A DNA stretch of 64,000 nt from CBDHFF01 sp965262395 (lineage in GTDB: Bacteria > Pseudomonadota > Alphaproteobacteria > Rickettsiales > Anaplasmataceae). The stretch spans positions 310,001 through 374,000 of the forward strand of contig OZ253531.1 of NCBI GenBank assembly GCA_965262395.1, read 5' to 3'. Below, piece by piece: positions 26,085-34,958 of this stretch; the first letter of the stretch is position 1; each line of letters opens with the position of its first letter. The notes under the pieces are model-generated. The model made no database searches. It had not been told where the DNA came from and worked only from the letters and a program-made list of their open reading frames with translations. Made by a program: the position numbers and the translations under genes.

Positions 26085-27980
26085 CTATCTATCAGATATC
26101 TTTCGTAGCAATTCTTCATTGATCTTAACTTTGAATTTGTCCCTTAATTGTTGATTAACATTATCCATAACAATACTTTTATGCATATCATTCATCTTAT
26201 CTTTAAATCTATTGAATATCTCCTTATATTCTTCCTTGTCAGGAGCGGGTTTTATATCTCGTAGCACCCCGAGAAGCAATGTGCTTTTAGGTGTGTGGTT
26301 GCTATATATACTTGAGACGCTATTATCATTCTCTAGTTCGAATATTGAGTGTATTAACTCAATTGGATAGGGTTGTTGTGGGTTCATCTCTAATGCTGCT
26401 TCTCGCTTATACAGAGTAATTCCCTCTTCTATGTCTATTTTATGCCTGCTCTTTAGTAAATTCAGACTTGTACCGCTGCTTAATTGTTCTTTTATTTCTT
26501 CTGCAAGCTTTGTGAGCATGTATCGATTGGTTTTTTCTCTCCAGAGCATTTCTAATGCTTCTGCTGACTCATCCTTGCTCATTACTCTTTTGTCTACAAT
26601 TTCTAATACATTTAAATTGTAGTAACAGTCTTCGGAGCTGCTTAAGAAAACGCCTGTTTCATTGATACTCCGTTCAAATAAATTGTCTGTCAGGTCATTG
26701 AATATTTCATTAGGTATATCAGCTTTTTTGCCTTCTGGTGTATAACCATCGCTGTCTATAAGCCCAGTTTCTTTTATTGTTAGGCTATATGCAGATGCCA
26801 ACTCTTGGAATGAACTGGTTCCCATCACCAATTCCCGTTCAAGTTTTTGTACAAATTTGTATAATTTGTTGTTCAAATATTCATTTTTTAATCTTTCGTA
26901 TATTTCTTGCCTTGCTTTTGTTATGCTTTCTGCATCTGCTTCATATGTTTTGGATACTCTTAATATATTGTATTCACCGTCTAATTCTATTATGTCACTA
27001 AAGTTTGTGCTATCAAAATCTATTGATCTGAATTCTCTAGGTAAACTAGATCTATGCTTCATATTCAGATTGATTCTTTTTACACCTTTATGTTTGAATT
27101 GTTCTAGTAATTCATCAACATTGTTGGCTCTTACTACCTTAGACAAGCTTTCTGCTGTGTCCTTGTCTGGTATGCGCAACTGTATTAGATCGTATGTCTG
27201 ATTTGTGCTTAAATAGTCCTGTAAAACTTCCTCAACTTCTTTGTCGTCAATCACGACTTCTTCTTTTATATCTGAATTTTTAATAGTGATGTATTGAGTG
27301 TTTCGATATTCCTTGGTTAATAGATTATCTTTATTCTCTTCATAAATTCTTTCTAACTCTTGTTTTGATGGAACTAGATTTTGAACATTATGAATTGCAT
27401 CGTTAGATATCTTGACAATATCCACAGTGCGTCGTTGATATTGATTATTGTAGAGTTTATTCATTAAAAAGTCTGGTATCGATGGTGTGGAAGATAATGC
27501 ACTTACCAGTATATTACGGATTAGATCGTATTTAACTTCTTCTTTATATTCTTTTTCACTTATGTTGAATTGTTTTAGTATGCTGCTGAATTTCTTTTTA
27601 TCAAATTTTCCTTTCTTGTCACTTAGGGCAGGTTGGTTTCTAATGAAATCAAGTACGCTAGAATTACCTACATCTAATTTCATGTCATCTGCCATGCTGT
27701 CAAGGAATTTCATGTTGATTAAATCATTGAGCGCCATTTTATGTAAATTAATTTTCTTAATGATTTCTGGGCTTGCCCTCTGATTTAATAATCTGCTTAC
27801 ATGTTGTAATTTGCTATCATAAACTGCGCTGAATTCCTTGAGGGTTATTTTCTTTTTCCCAACTTCTGCTATTATAGAGTCTTCTGTGCTACTTTTAATT
27901 CCCAAGGTAATACCAGTTAACAAAAAACACGCTATTATCAGTACTATTACCACCTTTGACTTCATGCTGCGCTTTGCCAT
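26085..27980 (-). CDS. ppiD: Periplasmic folding chaperone PpiD/SurA-like
   Basis: 631-aa protein with one N-terminal transmembrane anchor (residues 9-27) and a large periplasmic part, the layout of E. coli PpiD (623 aa). The SurA_N-like region (SIIAEVGKKKITLKEF, then KMALNDLINMKFLDSMADDMKL and FNISEKEYKEEVKYDLIRN) is clear. The central peptidyl-prolyl isomerase (rotamase) domain is weak, as in PpiD where it is often inactive. A C-terminal helical part contributes to the chaperone. It is divergent from the NtrX-like gene with a 147-bp gap. Confidence 0.85.
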   Translation of the reverse strand: MAKRSMKSKVVIVLIIACFLLTGITLGIKSSTEDSIIAEVGKKKITLKEFSAVYDSKLQHVSRLLNQRASPEIIKKINLHKMALNDLINMKFLDSMADDMKLDVGNSSVLDFIRNQPALSDKKGKFDKKKFSSILKQFNISEKEYKEEVKYDLIRNILVSALSSTPSIPDFLMNKLYNNQYQRRTVDIVKISNDAIHNVQNLVPSKQELERIYEENKDNLLTKEYRNTQYITIKNSDIKEEVVIDDKEVEEVLQDYLSTNQTYDLIQLRIPDKDTAESLSKVVRANNVDELLEQFKHKGVKRINLNMKHRSSLPREFRSIDFDSTNFSDIIELDGEYNILRVSKTYEADAESITKARQEIYERLKNEYLNNKLYKFVQKLERELVMGTSSFQELASAYSLTIKETGLIDSDGYTPEGKKADIPNEIFNDLTDNLFERSINETGVFLSSSEDCYYNLNVLEIVDKRVMSKDESAEALEMLWREKTNRYMLTKLAEEIKEQLSSGTSLNLLKSRHKIDIEEGITLYKREAALEMNPQQPYPIELIHSIFELENDNSVSSIYSNHTPKSTLLLGVLRDIKPAPDKEEYKEIFNRFKDKMNDMHKSIVMDNVNQQLRDKFKVKINEELLRKISDR

Positions 27981-28127
27981 CTAGATTCTTGAATGGAATT
28001 AATGAGAAGGTCATTATAACAACTACATACACCAGGTCAATTTCTTTTTATTCTTTTTAATATTGTAAGTCATATTATTTGACGTTATACATATATACAG
28101 TGCAACCTGGTGAGTAGGTTTGGTATT

Positions 28128-29516
28128 GTGAGTAACATAGAAGACCAATATATATTGATCGTTGATGATGAAGAGGACATTAGATTCTTGGTAGGTGAAA
28201 TTATTAAGGATCGTGGTTATAAGGTGGTTGCTGTTGCCAATGCTCGACAAGCGTTAAAGAGAATTGCAGACAAACTTCCTGTAGCTGTGATATTGGATGT
28301 TTGGCTAGACGAAGGCGGGATGGATGGAATTTCTTTGTTAAAAGAGATTAAAGCAGAGTACAGCAATAGATTCCCAGTTCTAATAATGAGTGGCCATGGC
28401 AATACAGACACTGCCGTGAAAGCAATCAAGATGGGAGCATATGATTACATTGCTAAGCCCTTTACAGAAGATCGTATATCTCTAACTTTGGCCAGAGCAA
28501 TTGAGGCTAATGTGTTAAGGCAAGAAAACAGAAGATTGCGTAACGATTCAATACACGATGGAGTCCTGATCGGAGAATCTAAATTCATAAAAGATATAGT
28601 TAATATAGTATCTAAGCTAAAAAACACCAATAGTAGAGTGTTAATTACAGGAGATTCTGGTGTCGGAAAAAGTGTTGTGGCTAGGTTTATCCATAATACC
28701 TCTAACAGAAGTAAATTGCCGTTTGTTGTATTGCAGGCTAGCTCGCTTACAGGCAGTAATATGTATGAAAGGCTATTCGGAGTTGAAAGTGCAGAATCAA
28801 AGAAGGTGAAGGTAGGTCTGGTTGAAAAGGCAAATGGTGGTACATTGTTTTTGGACGAGATTGCTGATTTATCACATGATGCGCAAAGCGCTTTATTAAG
28901 AGTGTTGCAGAGCAAAAGTATACGTAGACTTGGTGCAACATCAGATACTCCGGTAGATATAAGAATTGTATCATCTTCGGCCAGTGATTTAAGGCAATCG
29001 ATTGCCTCTGGTCTTATGCGAGAGGATTTTTATTATAGGTTAAATGTTGTACCTGTTGCAGTTTCACCGTTGTCTAGTAGGGTTGATGATATACCATTGT
29101 TATGCCGGCATTTCATTCAGCAACTCTCAGAAAAATCGGGATTGCCCAAAAAAATAATCAGTGAAGAAGCTTATTCTGTGATGAAAACTTATAATTGGCC
29201 AGGAAATATCAGGCAACTAAAGAATGTTGTTGAGTGGCTCTTAATTATGTCTTCTAGTGGATCCAATGGATACGTGGATGTTAAGGATTTACCTCCAGAT
29301 CTATTTTCTGATATACCAAATGTTAGTCAAAGAGATGACTGGTCGATGGTTCGCCTGCCATTAAAAGAAGCTAGGGACGAATTTGAACGACAATATCTTA
29401 AGGCACAGCTTATGAGGTTCGGAGGTAATGTCTCCAAGACTTCTGAATTTGTACAGATGGATAGATCCGCATTACACAGAAAGATCAAATCTTTGGAAGT
29501 GGTAGATGATGCATAG
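28128..29516 (+). CDS. ntrX: NtrX-like response regulator lacking the GAFTGA motif
   Basis: Order: receiver domain (ILIVDDEEDIRF; phospho-acceptor Asp in VILDVW; VLIMSGHG; YIAKPF), then an AAA+ domain with Walker A ITGDSGVGKSVVARF and Walker B GGTLFLDEIADL, then a Fis-type HTH (FGGNVSKTSEFVQMDRSALHRKIKSL). The GAFTGA loop that contacts sigma-54 is missing: after RLFG the text is VESAESKKVKVGLVEKA. It may thus bind DNA without activating sigma-54, as reported for some NtrX-type proteins. The GTG at 28128 is chosen because AGG lies 9 nt upstream and the receiver then begins normally; GTG 28110 is also open. No ntrY-like kinase is in the window. Confidence 0.88.
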   Translation: MSNIEDQYILIVDDEEDIRFLVGEIIKDRGYKVVAVANARQALKRIADKLPVAVILDVWLDEGGMDGISLLKEIKAEYSNRFPVLIMSGHGNTDTAVKAIKMGAYDYIAKPFTEDRISLTLARAIEANVLRQENRRLRNDSIHDGVLIGESKFIKDIVNIVSKLKNTNSRVLITGDSGVGKSVVARFIHNTSNRSKLPFVVLQASSLTGSNMYERLFGVESAESKKVKVGLVEKANGGTLFLDEIADLSHDAQSALLRVLQSKSIRRLGATSDTPVDIRIVSSSASDLRQSIASGLMREDFYYRLNVVPVAVSPLSSRVDDIPLLCRHFIQQLSEKSGLPKKIISEEAYSVMKTYNWPGNIRQLKNVVEWLLIMSSSGSNGYVDVKDLPPDLFSDIPNVSQRDDWSMVRLPLKEARDEFERQYLKAQLMRFGGNVSKTSEFVQMDRSALHRKIKSLEVVDDA

Positions 29517-29720
29517 GAAAATTGCCCTATGCTAGGTAATTCATTGCAAATTGATGCAAATTTACTTGTAATCTTTTTGTTTCTCAGTCGCATATGCATG
29601 CGATTCTCTTATTCAGCTACCTCTAAGTACATGAGTGCATTGTTTTTGTCTTGTATATTGCAGTTGAAGGATGTTTCTGTTATAAGTATAGCTGATTAAG
29701 TATAAAGATTACGAGATATT

Positions 29721-29888
29721 GTGTTAGTTATAGTAATAATCTTATTGACTCTGTTGGTATTGATTCTGGGGATTGTTTCCATGGTTAAAGGCGGTGATGG
29801 TAGGAGGTCTAATAAGCTTATGACGTTGCGTGTTATACTACAATCCATAGCAGTTCTTTTGCTTTTTATAATGTTCTCTTCCTCTTAA
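29721..29888 (+). CDS. HIG1-domain mini membrane protein
   Basis: A 55-aa gene starting at a GTG (29721) and ending TAA at 29888. The first 22 residues are hydrophobic (LVIVIILLTLLVLILGIV). Then comes the HIG1 family signature, a charged turn with KGGDG and RRSNKLMTLRVILQSIAVLLLF leading into the second helix. In alphaproteobacteria and mitochondria this two-helix domain is linked to respiratory complex IV assembly or regulation. The Arg/Lys turn, N and LMxLRV(I/L)xQ spacing match. An in-frame stop lies 18 bp upstream of the GTG, so the protein is short by nature. It sits 103 bp before glnA. Confidence 0.8.
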   Translation: MLVIVIILLTLLVLILGIVSMVKGGDGRRSNKLMTLRVILQSIAVLLLFIMFSSS

Positions 29889-29991
29889 GTAAATAGATCT
29901 TGCATTTATATATTTTATGCCCTTGATAATTATTTCTATTACATGTTAGTATCAGCTATTATATTATATTATATTTGCATTGAGGTAGTTC

Positions 29992-31404
29992 ATGAGTATT
30001 AATGATGAAGCTTTGAGATCCTTAAAGAAGGATGAAGTAAAGTTTGTAGATTTTAGATTTACTGATATGTTGGGTCAATGCCATCATATTACTAGAGATG
30101 TTGATTATGTTGATGAAGAGGTGCTAGAACAAGGATTCTGCTTTGATGGTTCTTCTATTAAAGGATGGAAGGCAATTAATGAGTCTGATATGCTATTGAT
30201 GCCTGATGTAAAAACAATGTTCCGTGATCCCTTTGCTGCTCAAGATTCTATGATTATGCATTGTACTGTTTACGATCCAAAAAATGGAGAAAGATACAAT
30301 AGAGATCCTAGGTCTACTGTAGAGAAGGCTCTAGAGTTTTTAAGAGAAACAGGTATCGCAGACGATATGATAGTAGGGCCAGAATTGGAATTCTTTATTT
30401 TTGACGATGCTAGATTTTCAGTTGATTATAACCAATCATTTTATCATGTTGACTCTGTAGAGCATCCCTGTAACTCTGGTCGAGAGTACGAATTCCATAA
30501 TAATGGTTATAGACCCAGGGAAAAAGGTGGTTATATGCCAGTTTCTCCAACAGATTCTCTTTCTGATATACGTTCGGAGATTCTTTCTTTGTTGAAAGCA
30601 GTTGGTATTTCTCCAACATTGCATCATCATGAAGTTGCTCCGTCACAATCTGAGATAGGCTTTCAGTGTACTAGTATATCAAACGTTTCTGATTATATAC
30701 AGAAGGCGAAATATGTTGTACAAAATGTTGCAAATTCTTATGGTAAGACAGCAACCTTTATGCCCAAGCCCCTCAAAGGCGATAATGGTAATGGCATGCA
30801 CTTTCATCAGTCTCTATCTAAAAATGGCAAAAATATCTTTGCTAGCGAAGATGGAAGCGACCTGTCTGAGATATGTAAGTATTATATAGGTGGCATTTTG
30901 AAACATGGAAGAGCGCTTACAGCCTTTACTAACCCTACTACTAATAGTTATAGAAGATTGATTAAAGGGTTTGAAGCTCCTATATATCTTGCGTATTCCA
31001 ATCATAATCGTTCAGCTGCTATTCGTATACCTTTTGATCCTACTGGGTCTCCAAAAGGCAAAAGAATAGAGCTTAGATTCCCTGATACTTCGGCTAACCC
31101 TTACTATGCACCTGCTGCAATGCTTTTGGCTGGTATTGATGGTATCTTGAATAAGATTGACCCTAGCGATAAATATGTTACGGAAAACTTGTATGAAAGT
31201 AAGAATACAGACAAGTATGTGAATATACCAAGTTCATTAGAAGAGGCTTTGCAGGCTTTAGAAGATGATCATGCATTTCTTTTACAGGGTGGAGTATTTG
31301 ATCATGATGTAATAGAAGCTTACACAAACTTGAAGATACAAGAAGTTAATGTCCTTAAGCAGAGTCCTCATCCAATTGAGTTCATTAATTACTATGATTG
31401 CTAG
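29992..31404 (+). CDS. glnA: Glutamine synthetase, type I
   Basis: Dodecameric enzyme making glutamine from glutamate, ammonia and ATP. Signatures present are FDGSSIKGW, VGPELEFFIF, GNGMHFHQSL (ammonia and glutamate site) and the ATP loop KPLKGDNGNGMH. Further conserved segments are FTNPTTNSYRRLIKGFEAP and AIRIP. Y401 in ENLYES is the counterpart of the adenylylation tyrosine (E. coli Y397), so reversible adenylylation is possible if glnE exists elsewhere. GAGGTAG lies 6 nt before the ATG. The 470 aa is standard. Its nearness to an NtrX-like regulator suggests, but does not prove, a nitrogen-related neighbourhood. Confidence 0.97.
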   Translation: MSINDEALRSLKKDEVKFVDFRFTDMLGQCHHITRDVDYVDEEVLEQGFCFDGSSIKGWKAINESDMLLMPDVKTMFRDPFAAQDSMIMHCTVYDPKNGERYNRDPRSTVEKALEFLRETGIADDMIVGPELEFFIFDDARFSVDYNQSFYHVDSVEHPCNSGREYEFHNNGYRPREKGGYMPVSPTDSLSDIRSEILSLLKAVGISPTLHHHEVAPSQSEIGFQCTSISNVSDYIQKAKYVVQNVANSYGKTATFMPKPLKGDNGNGMHFHQSLSKNGKNIFASEDGSDLSEICKYYIGGILKHGRALTAFTNPTTNSYRRLIKGFEAPIYLAYSNHNRSAAIRIPFDPTGSPKGKRIELRFPDTSANPYYAPAAMLLAGIDGILNKIDPSDKYVTENLYESKNTDKYVNIPSSLEEALQALEDDHAFLLQGGVFDHDVIEAYTNLKIQEVNVLKQSPHPIEFINYYDC

Positions 31405-31434
31405 TTAAGCTGTCTTTCCGCAAGGGATTTGTAA

Positions 31435-31641
31435 ATGATATATGGTTTTTATATGTTTACAAAACCTTGTTTGATAGCGAGTAGGAATTTTGATAGTAAA
31501 TTAGATGTGTGTTTATGCATACAACATGTATTATTGTGTGATACATGTTGTGTAATTTCTAATATTATGGTGGTTCATAAAGAGGAGGCTCCTAATTTGA
31601 TTATCCTGTGTGAACTGGCGTTATATGCTGTAATGAAATGA
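31435..31641 (+). CDS. Possible small Cys-rich protein, doubtful
   Basis: A 68-codon frame 30 bp after glnA, with AAGGG 8 nt before the ATG. It has six Cys residues, clustered as VCLCIQHVLLCDTCC. I recognise no family. It ends directly at the start of a tandem array, so it could be the remnant of a longer gene or a chance frame. The ribosome binding site is the main support. Confidence 0.25.
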   Translation: MIYGFYMFTKPCLIASRNFDSKLDVCLCIQHVLLCDTCCVISNIMVVHKEEAPNLIILCELALYAVMK

Positions 31642-32204
31642 CATCAAGATAAAGCAGTATGTTTAATACATCAAATTAATTGGCATCAGTTCCAGGTCTT
31701 GTTTCCAGAAATTCTGTCTTGTTGATCAGCAACGAAATTCTGTGCATCAAGATAAAGAAAAGTATGTTTAATACATCAAATTAATTGGCATCAATTCCAG
31801 ATCTTGTTGATCAGCAACGGAATTCTGTGCATCAAGATAAAGAAAAGTATGTTTAATACATCAAATTAATTGGCATCAATTCCAGATCTTGTTGATCAGC
31901 AACGGAATTCTGTACATCAAGATAAAGAGAACTATGCCTAATACATCAAATTAATTGGCATCAGTTCCAGGTCTTGTTAATCAGCAACGAAATTCTGTAC
32001 ATCAAGATAAAGAGAACTATGTTTAATACATCAAATTAATTGGCATCAGTTCCAGATCTTGTTGATCAGCAACGAAATTCTGTACATAAAAATAAAGAAA
32101 AGTATGTTTAATACATCAAATTAATTGGCATCAGTTCCAGGTCTTGTTGATCAGCAACGAAATTCTGTACATCAAGATAAAGAGAACTATGCCTAATACA
32201 TCAA
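31642..32204. repeat. Second 85-bp tandem array, seven copies
   Basis: Units begin CATCAAGATAAAG at 31642, 31745, 31830, 31915, 32000, 32085 and 32170. The first spacing is 103 bp because of an 18-bp insertion; all others are exactly 85 bp. The sequence is unrelated to the 85-bp array near 7.2 kb. Copies differ mainly as AAGAAAAGTATG/AAGAGAACTATG and AGATCTTG/AGGTCTTG. The array lies between glnA (+) and a convergent minus-strand gene. Confidence 0.95.
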
Positions 32205-32304
32205 TAAATACAGAGGGAAGAGGGGCTGCCATAATCTTATGCTGGATGCTTTTTGATCTCTTGCAGCACCTTCCTAGGACTAAACTCTATTAAGCCGTTG
32301 CAAT

Positions 32305-32676
32305 TTATATTATGTTATAGTGAGTTCTCCATAATGCATTGTTGTATTGATCGAGTGAACCGTCAATTAGGTTTTTTTCAATCAAGTCCATATATGTTTG
32401 AGTGAAATTACGTAGATACATTGGCGATATTAATTGTGAATGAATAACAGTTGATTGGTCAGGTAATCTGTCTACTGGATCCATGCTAAGATCATTAGGG
32501 CTATTATATACAAAAGATTCCATGGTAGTATAATTATTCGCATCAATTCTAATGCTGACTATAGACCGTGATCCAAAATAAATCCTGAACATAGAGTTAT
32601 CATTAAGCTGAAACATTAGACCTTTGAAGTGCTGGAGTTCAGTAGCCCAATTAATTGGAACTCTTCCATTAAACAT
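32305..32676 (-). CDS. Hypothetical protein, 123 aa
   Basis: No family recognised. It is a soluble-looking protein without signal peptide or membrane segment. Aromatic residues are spread through it (MFRIYFGSRSIVSIRID, then PMYLRNFTQTYMDLI), which suggests a small alpha/beta fold. It uses ordinary codons for this genome and has no internal repeats. It stands alone, convergent with glnA. Real-gene status is moderate because upstream signals are weak (GAG about 9 nt before the ATG). Confidence 0.5.
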   Translation of the reverse strand: MFNGRVPINWATELQHFKGLMFQLNDNSMFRIYFGSRSIVSIRIDANNYTTMESFVYNSPNDLSMDPVDRLPDQSTVIHSQLISPMYLRNFTQTYMDLIEKNLIDGSLDQYNNALWRTHYNII

Positions 32677-33015
32677 AACAGAATCTCATCAGAATCAAAA
32701 AAAAACACGGTAACATAGGCGCTAATAACTAGCTAGATATTTTTTTGTGTCTTAACTATATTAAACTTTGTGAATTAATATTCATTACTAGTGGTTAGGG
32801 TGCATTGTCCTTAAATATATCGGGAAATTTTATTAAGATGCAATTCAAAAAAACATAACTCTAATCAAGATCAGATATGTATATTGTAATATTCTGCAAA
32901 GTAGACATGAAGCTTGTCAGGAAATTAAAACTCCATGTCATAACGATTACATTTCATATAACTCTAGCATCATAATAGTAATAATTATTATGCACATGGA
33001 ATAATAGCTATTTTT
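32677..33015. other. AT-rich intergenic gap, nothing identified
   Basis: 339 bp between the end of trkH and the start of the 123-aa hypothetical gene. I see no ORF, tandem repeat or strong hairpin. It should hold the promoter of the hypothetical gene. Confidence 0.4.
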
Positions 33016-34446
33016 TTATTTGGATTTAGGGTGGTTCTTAGATAATGGAGCCGTATCTTCATTTGTAATTAATATTACAAATATTAGTACAGTAAATAGT
33101 TCTAAGCGGCCTATAATCATAGCAATGATAAAAAATAGTTTCGAACTTATTGGTAGAGAAAAATAATTCCCTGCTGGACCCACTATTATTCCAAGTCCTG
33201 GTCCTGTATTAGTGAGTGCAGCAGCAGCAGCGCTAATGCTAGTAACAAGATCAAGGCCAGTTATGCCCATTAATATTGAAAATAAAATAAGTAGCATTAT
33301 ATATAAGAAGAAGAAAGCCGTTACTGATTCCAGCATGCCTTCTTTTACTTCTTTGCCATTCACTATTATAGTTTGTGATTTGTTCTTATGAAGTAGTCTT
33401 GATATATGAGCCTTCAGATTTTTTGATAAGATCAATATCCTTAACATCTTTATGCCGCCTGTTGTTGAATTTGCGCAACCTCCAATGAACATAGAGAATA
33501 ATATTGTCAATTCAATTATACCTATATTCCATAGCGTGTAGTCTGTATTAGAAAACCCTGTTGTTGTTATTACTGATACAATATTGAATAATGAATATCG
33601 TACGGTCTTTTCTATATCCCAGCTATATAGATATACGCCATAAGCTGCAAGCGCAGAAAAAGATAAGACAATAATGAAAAATAGTCTAATTTGCTCATTT
33701 TTAATGAATTCCCTGATTTTTCCAGATAGTAGCCTAATATAAGCAGTAAAAGGCAGTGAACCTAGTATCATAAATATAATTGCAATTAGTTCAATTTTAT
33801 ATGAATTGAAATGTGCGAAAGAATTATCGTAGTTAGCAAATCCAGCTGTTGATGAGGTAGATAGTGCGTGACATATGGCATCAAACCAGCTCATGCCAGC
33901 CATTTTGAAACATATTGAGCATGCTGTAATTATAGAAACATATATACCAATTATTAATATGGTTTTCCGTTGGCTCTTATTGCGCTCTATATTATTAACT
34001 CCTATTATTGATAGCAGGGCGGCGCTTATGATCAACACACCAAGGCCACCTACCGCATTCAATATGCAACGCCATAATAATATACTCTGTGGCTTTTCTT
34101 GTAAGTTGCTTAATACCGTTGCTCCAGTGGTAGTTACTCCGGATGCAGATTCGAACAGAGCATCCACATAACTTATCTGGGTAGAGGATAGTATAAATGG
34201 AATTGCGGAGACAATTATTACTAATATCCAGGCTAAAGTGCCTTCATAGAATTTTCTCTGTAGGCTTGTTGTTCGCCCTTTTTTCTGTATAAGTAGGAAG
34301 ATTGATCCTATAAGAAATGACCACATTGCAGGCAGTCCGAATGATCGATACGTGCCGTACTGTATTATATCAAGATATAAGGGAGCCAGCATGAATAAGG
34401 AGCAATACAGTAGAGTGATGCCAATTCTTCCAGATAAGCTAGTCAT
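33016..34446 (-). CDS. trkH: Trk-type potassium uptake protein TrkH
   Basis: Polytopic membrane protein of the Trk/Ktr/HKT family that imports potassium. The four pore-loop filter segments are visible: ASGVTTTGATVL, STSSTAGFANYD, VITTTGFSNTDYTLW and ALTNTGPGLGI. The glycine-rich GGCANSTTGGIKMLR region and about eight to ten transmembrane helices fit TrkH. I use the ATG at 34446 because TrkH proteins start close to the first helix; a TTG at 34503 would add 19 residues. The length of 476 aa is typical. Its cytoplasmic partner TrkA is not in the window. Confidence 0.93.
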   Translation of the reverse strand: MTSLSGRIGITLLYCSLFMLAPLYLDIIQYGTYRSFGLPAMWSFLIGSIFLLIQKKGRTTSLQRKFYEGTLAWILVIIVSAIPFILSSTQISYVDALFESASGVTTTGATVLSNLQEKPQSILLWRCILNAVGGLGVLIISAALLSIIGVNNIERNKSQRKTILIIGIYVSIITACSICFKMAGMSWFDAICHALSTSSTAGFANYDNSFAHFNSYKIELIAIIFMILGSLPFTAYIRLLSGKIREFIKNEQIRLFFIIVLSFSALAAYGVYLYSWDIEKTVRYSLFNIVSVITTTGFSNTDYTLWNIGIIELTILFSMFIGGCANSTTGGIKMLRILILSKNLKAHISRLLHKNKSQTIIVNGKEVKEGMLESVTAFFFLYIMLLILFSILMGITGLDLVTSISAAAAALTNTGPGLGIIVGPAGNYFSLPISSKLFFIIAMIIGRLELFTVLIFVILITNEDTAPLSKNHPKSK

Positions 34447-34627
34447 ATTATACCAGTATGTAATCAGTGGGTGTATTATTGCAACTGCATACAACTTAAT
34501 CAAGAATTTATTATACTAAAATAGAATAATTATTTATGTCATACTAATTTCTATTCATAAACATTCGAGAGCTATTGTCTGGGTTATTATGTAATACGAG
34601 AACAGCTGCTATTACTGAATCAATCAA

Positions 34628-34958
34628 AATATATTAATCTTTGTTCGTTGTGGTATTAATGCCAAGTGTCCTAACTATTATAGTCATCGCCGCTATATTG
34701 ATTGTAATAATTATGATTGAGAATAGAGAGGCTTCCCAAATATATTAATCTTTGTTCGTTGTGGTATTAATGCCAAGTGTCCTAACTATTATAGTCATCG
34801 CCGCTATATTGATTGTAATAATTATGATTGAGAATAGAGAGGCTTCCCAAATATATTAATCTTTGTTCGTTGTGGTATTAATGCCAAGTGTCCTGACTAT
34901 TATAGTCATCGCCGCTATATTGATTGCAATAATTATGATTGAGAATAGAGAGGCTTCT
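34628..34958. repeat. 111-bp tandem triplication of a gene's 3' end
   Basis: Three copies of a 111-bp unit; the shared TATATTAATC starts at 34630, 34741 and 34852. The rightmost copy is the coding 3' end (last 34 codons plus stop) of the ABC permease gene on the minus strand. The other two lie downstream as noncoding copies. They keep the permease reading frame, each ending in the same stop, because 111 is a multiple of three. The coding copy differs from the other two by two substitutions (CCTGAC/CCTAAC, GATTGCAA/GATTGTAA) and at its boundary. Confidence 0.93.
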
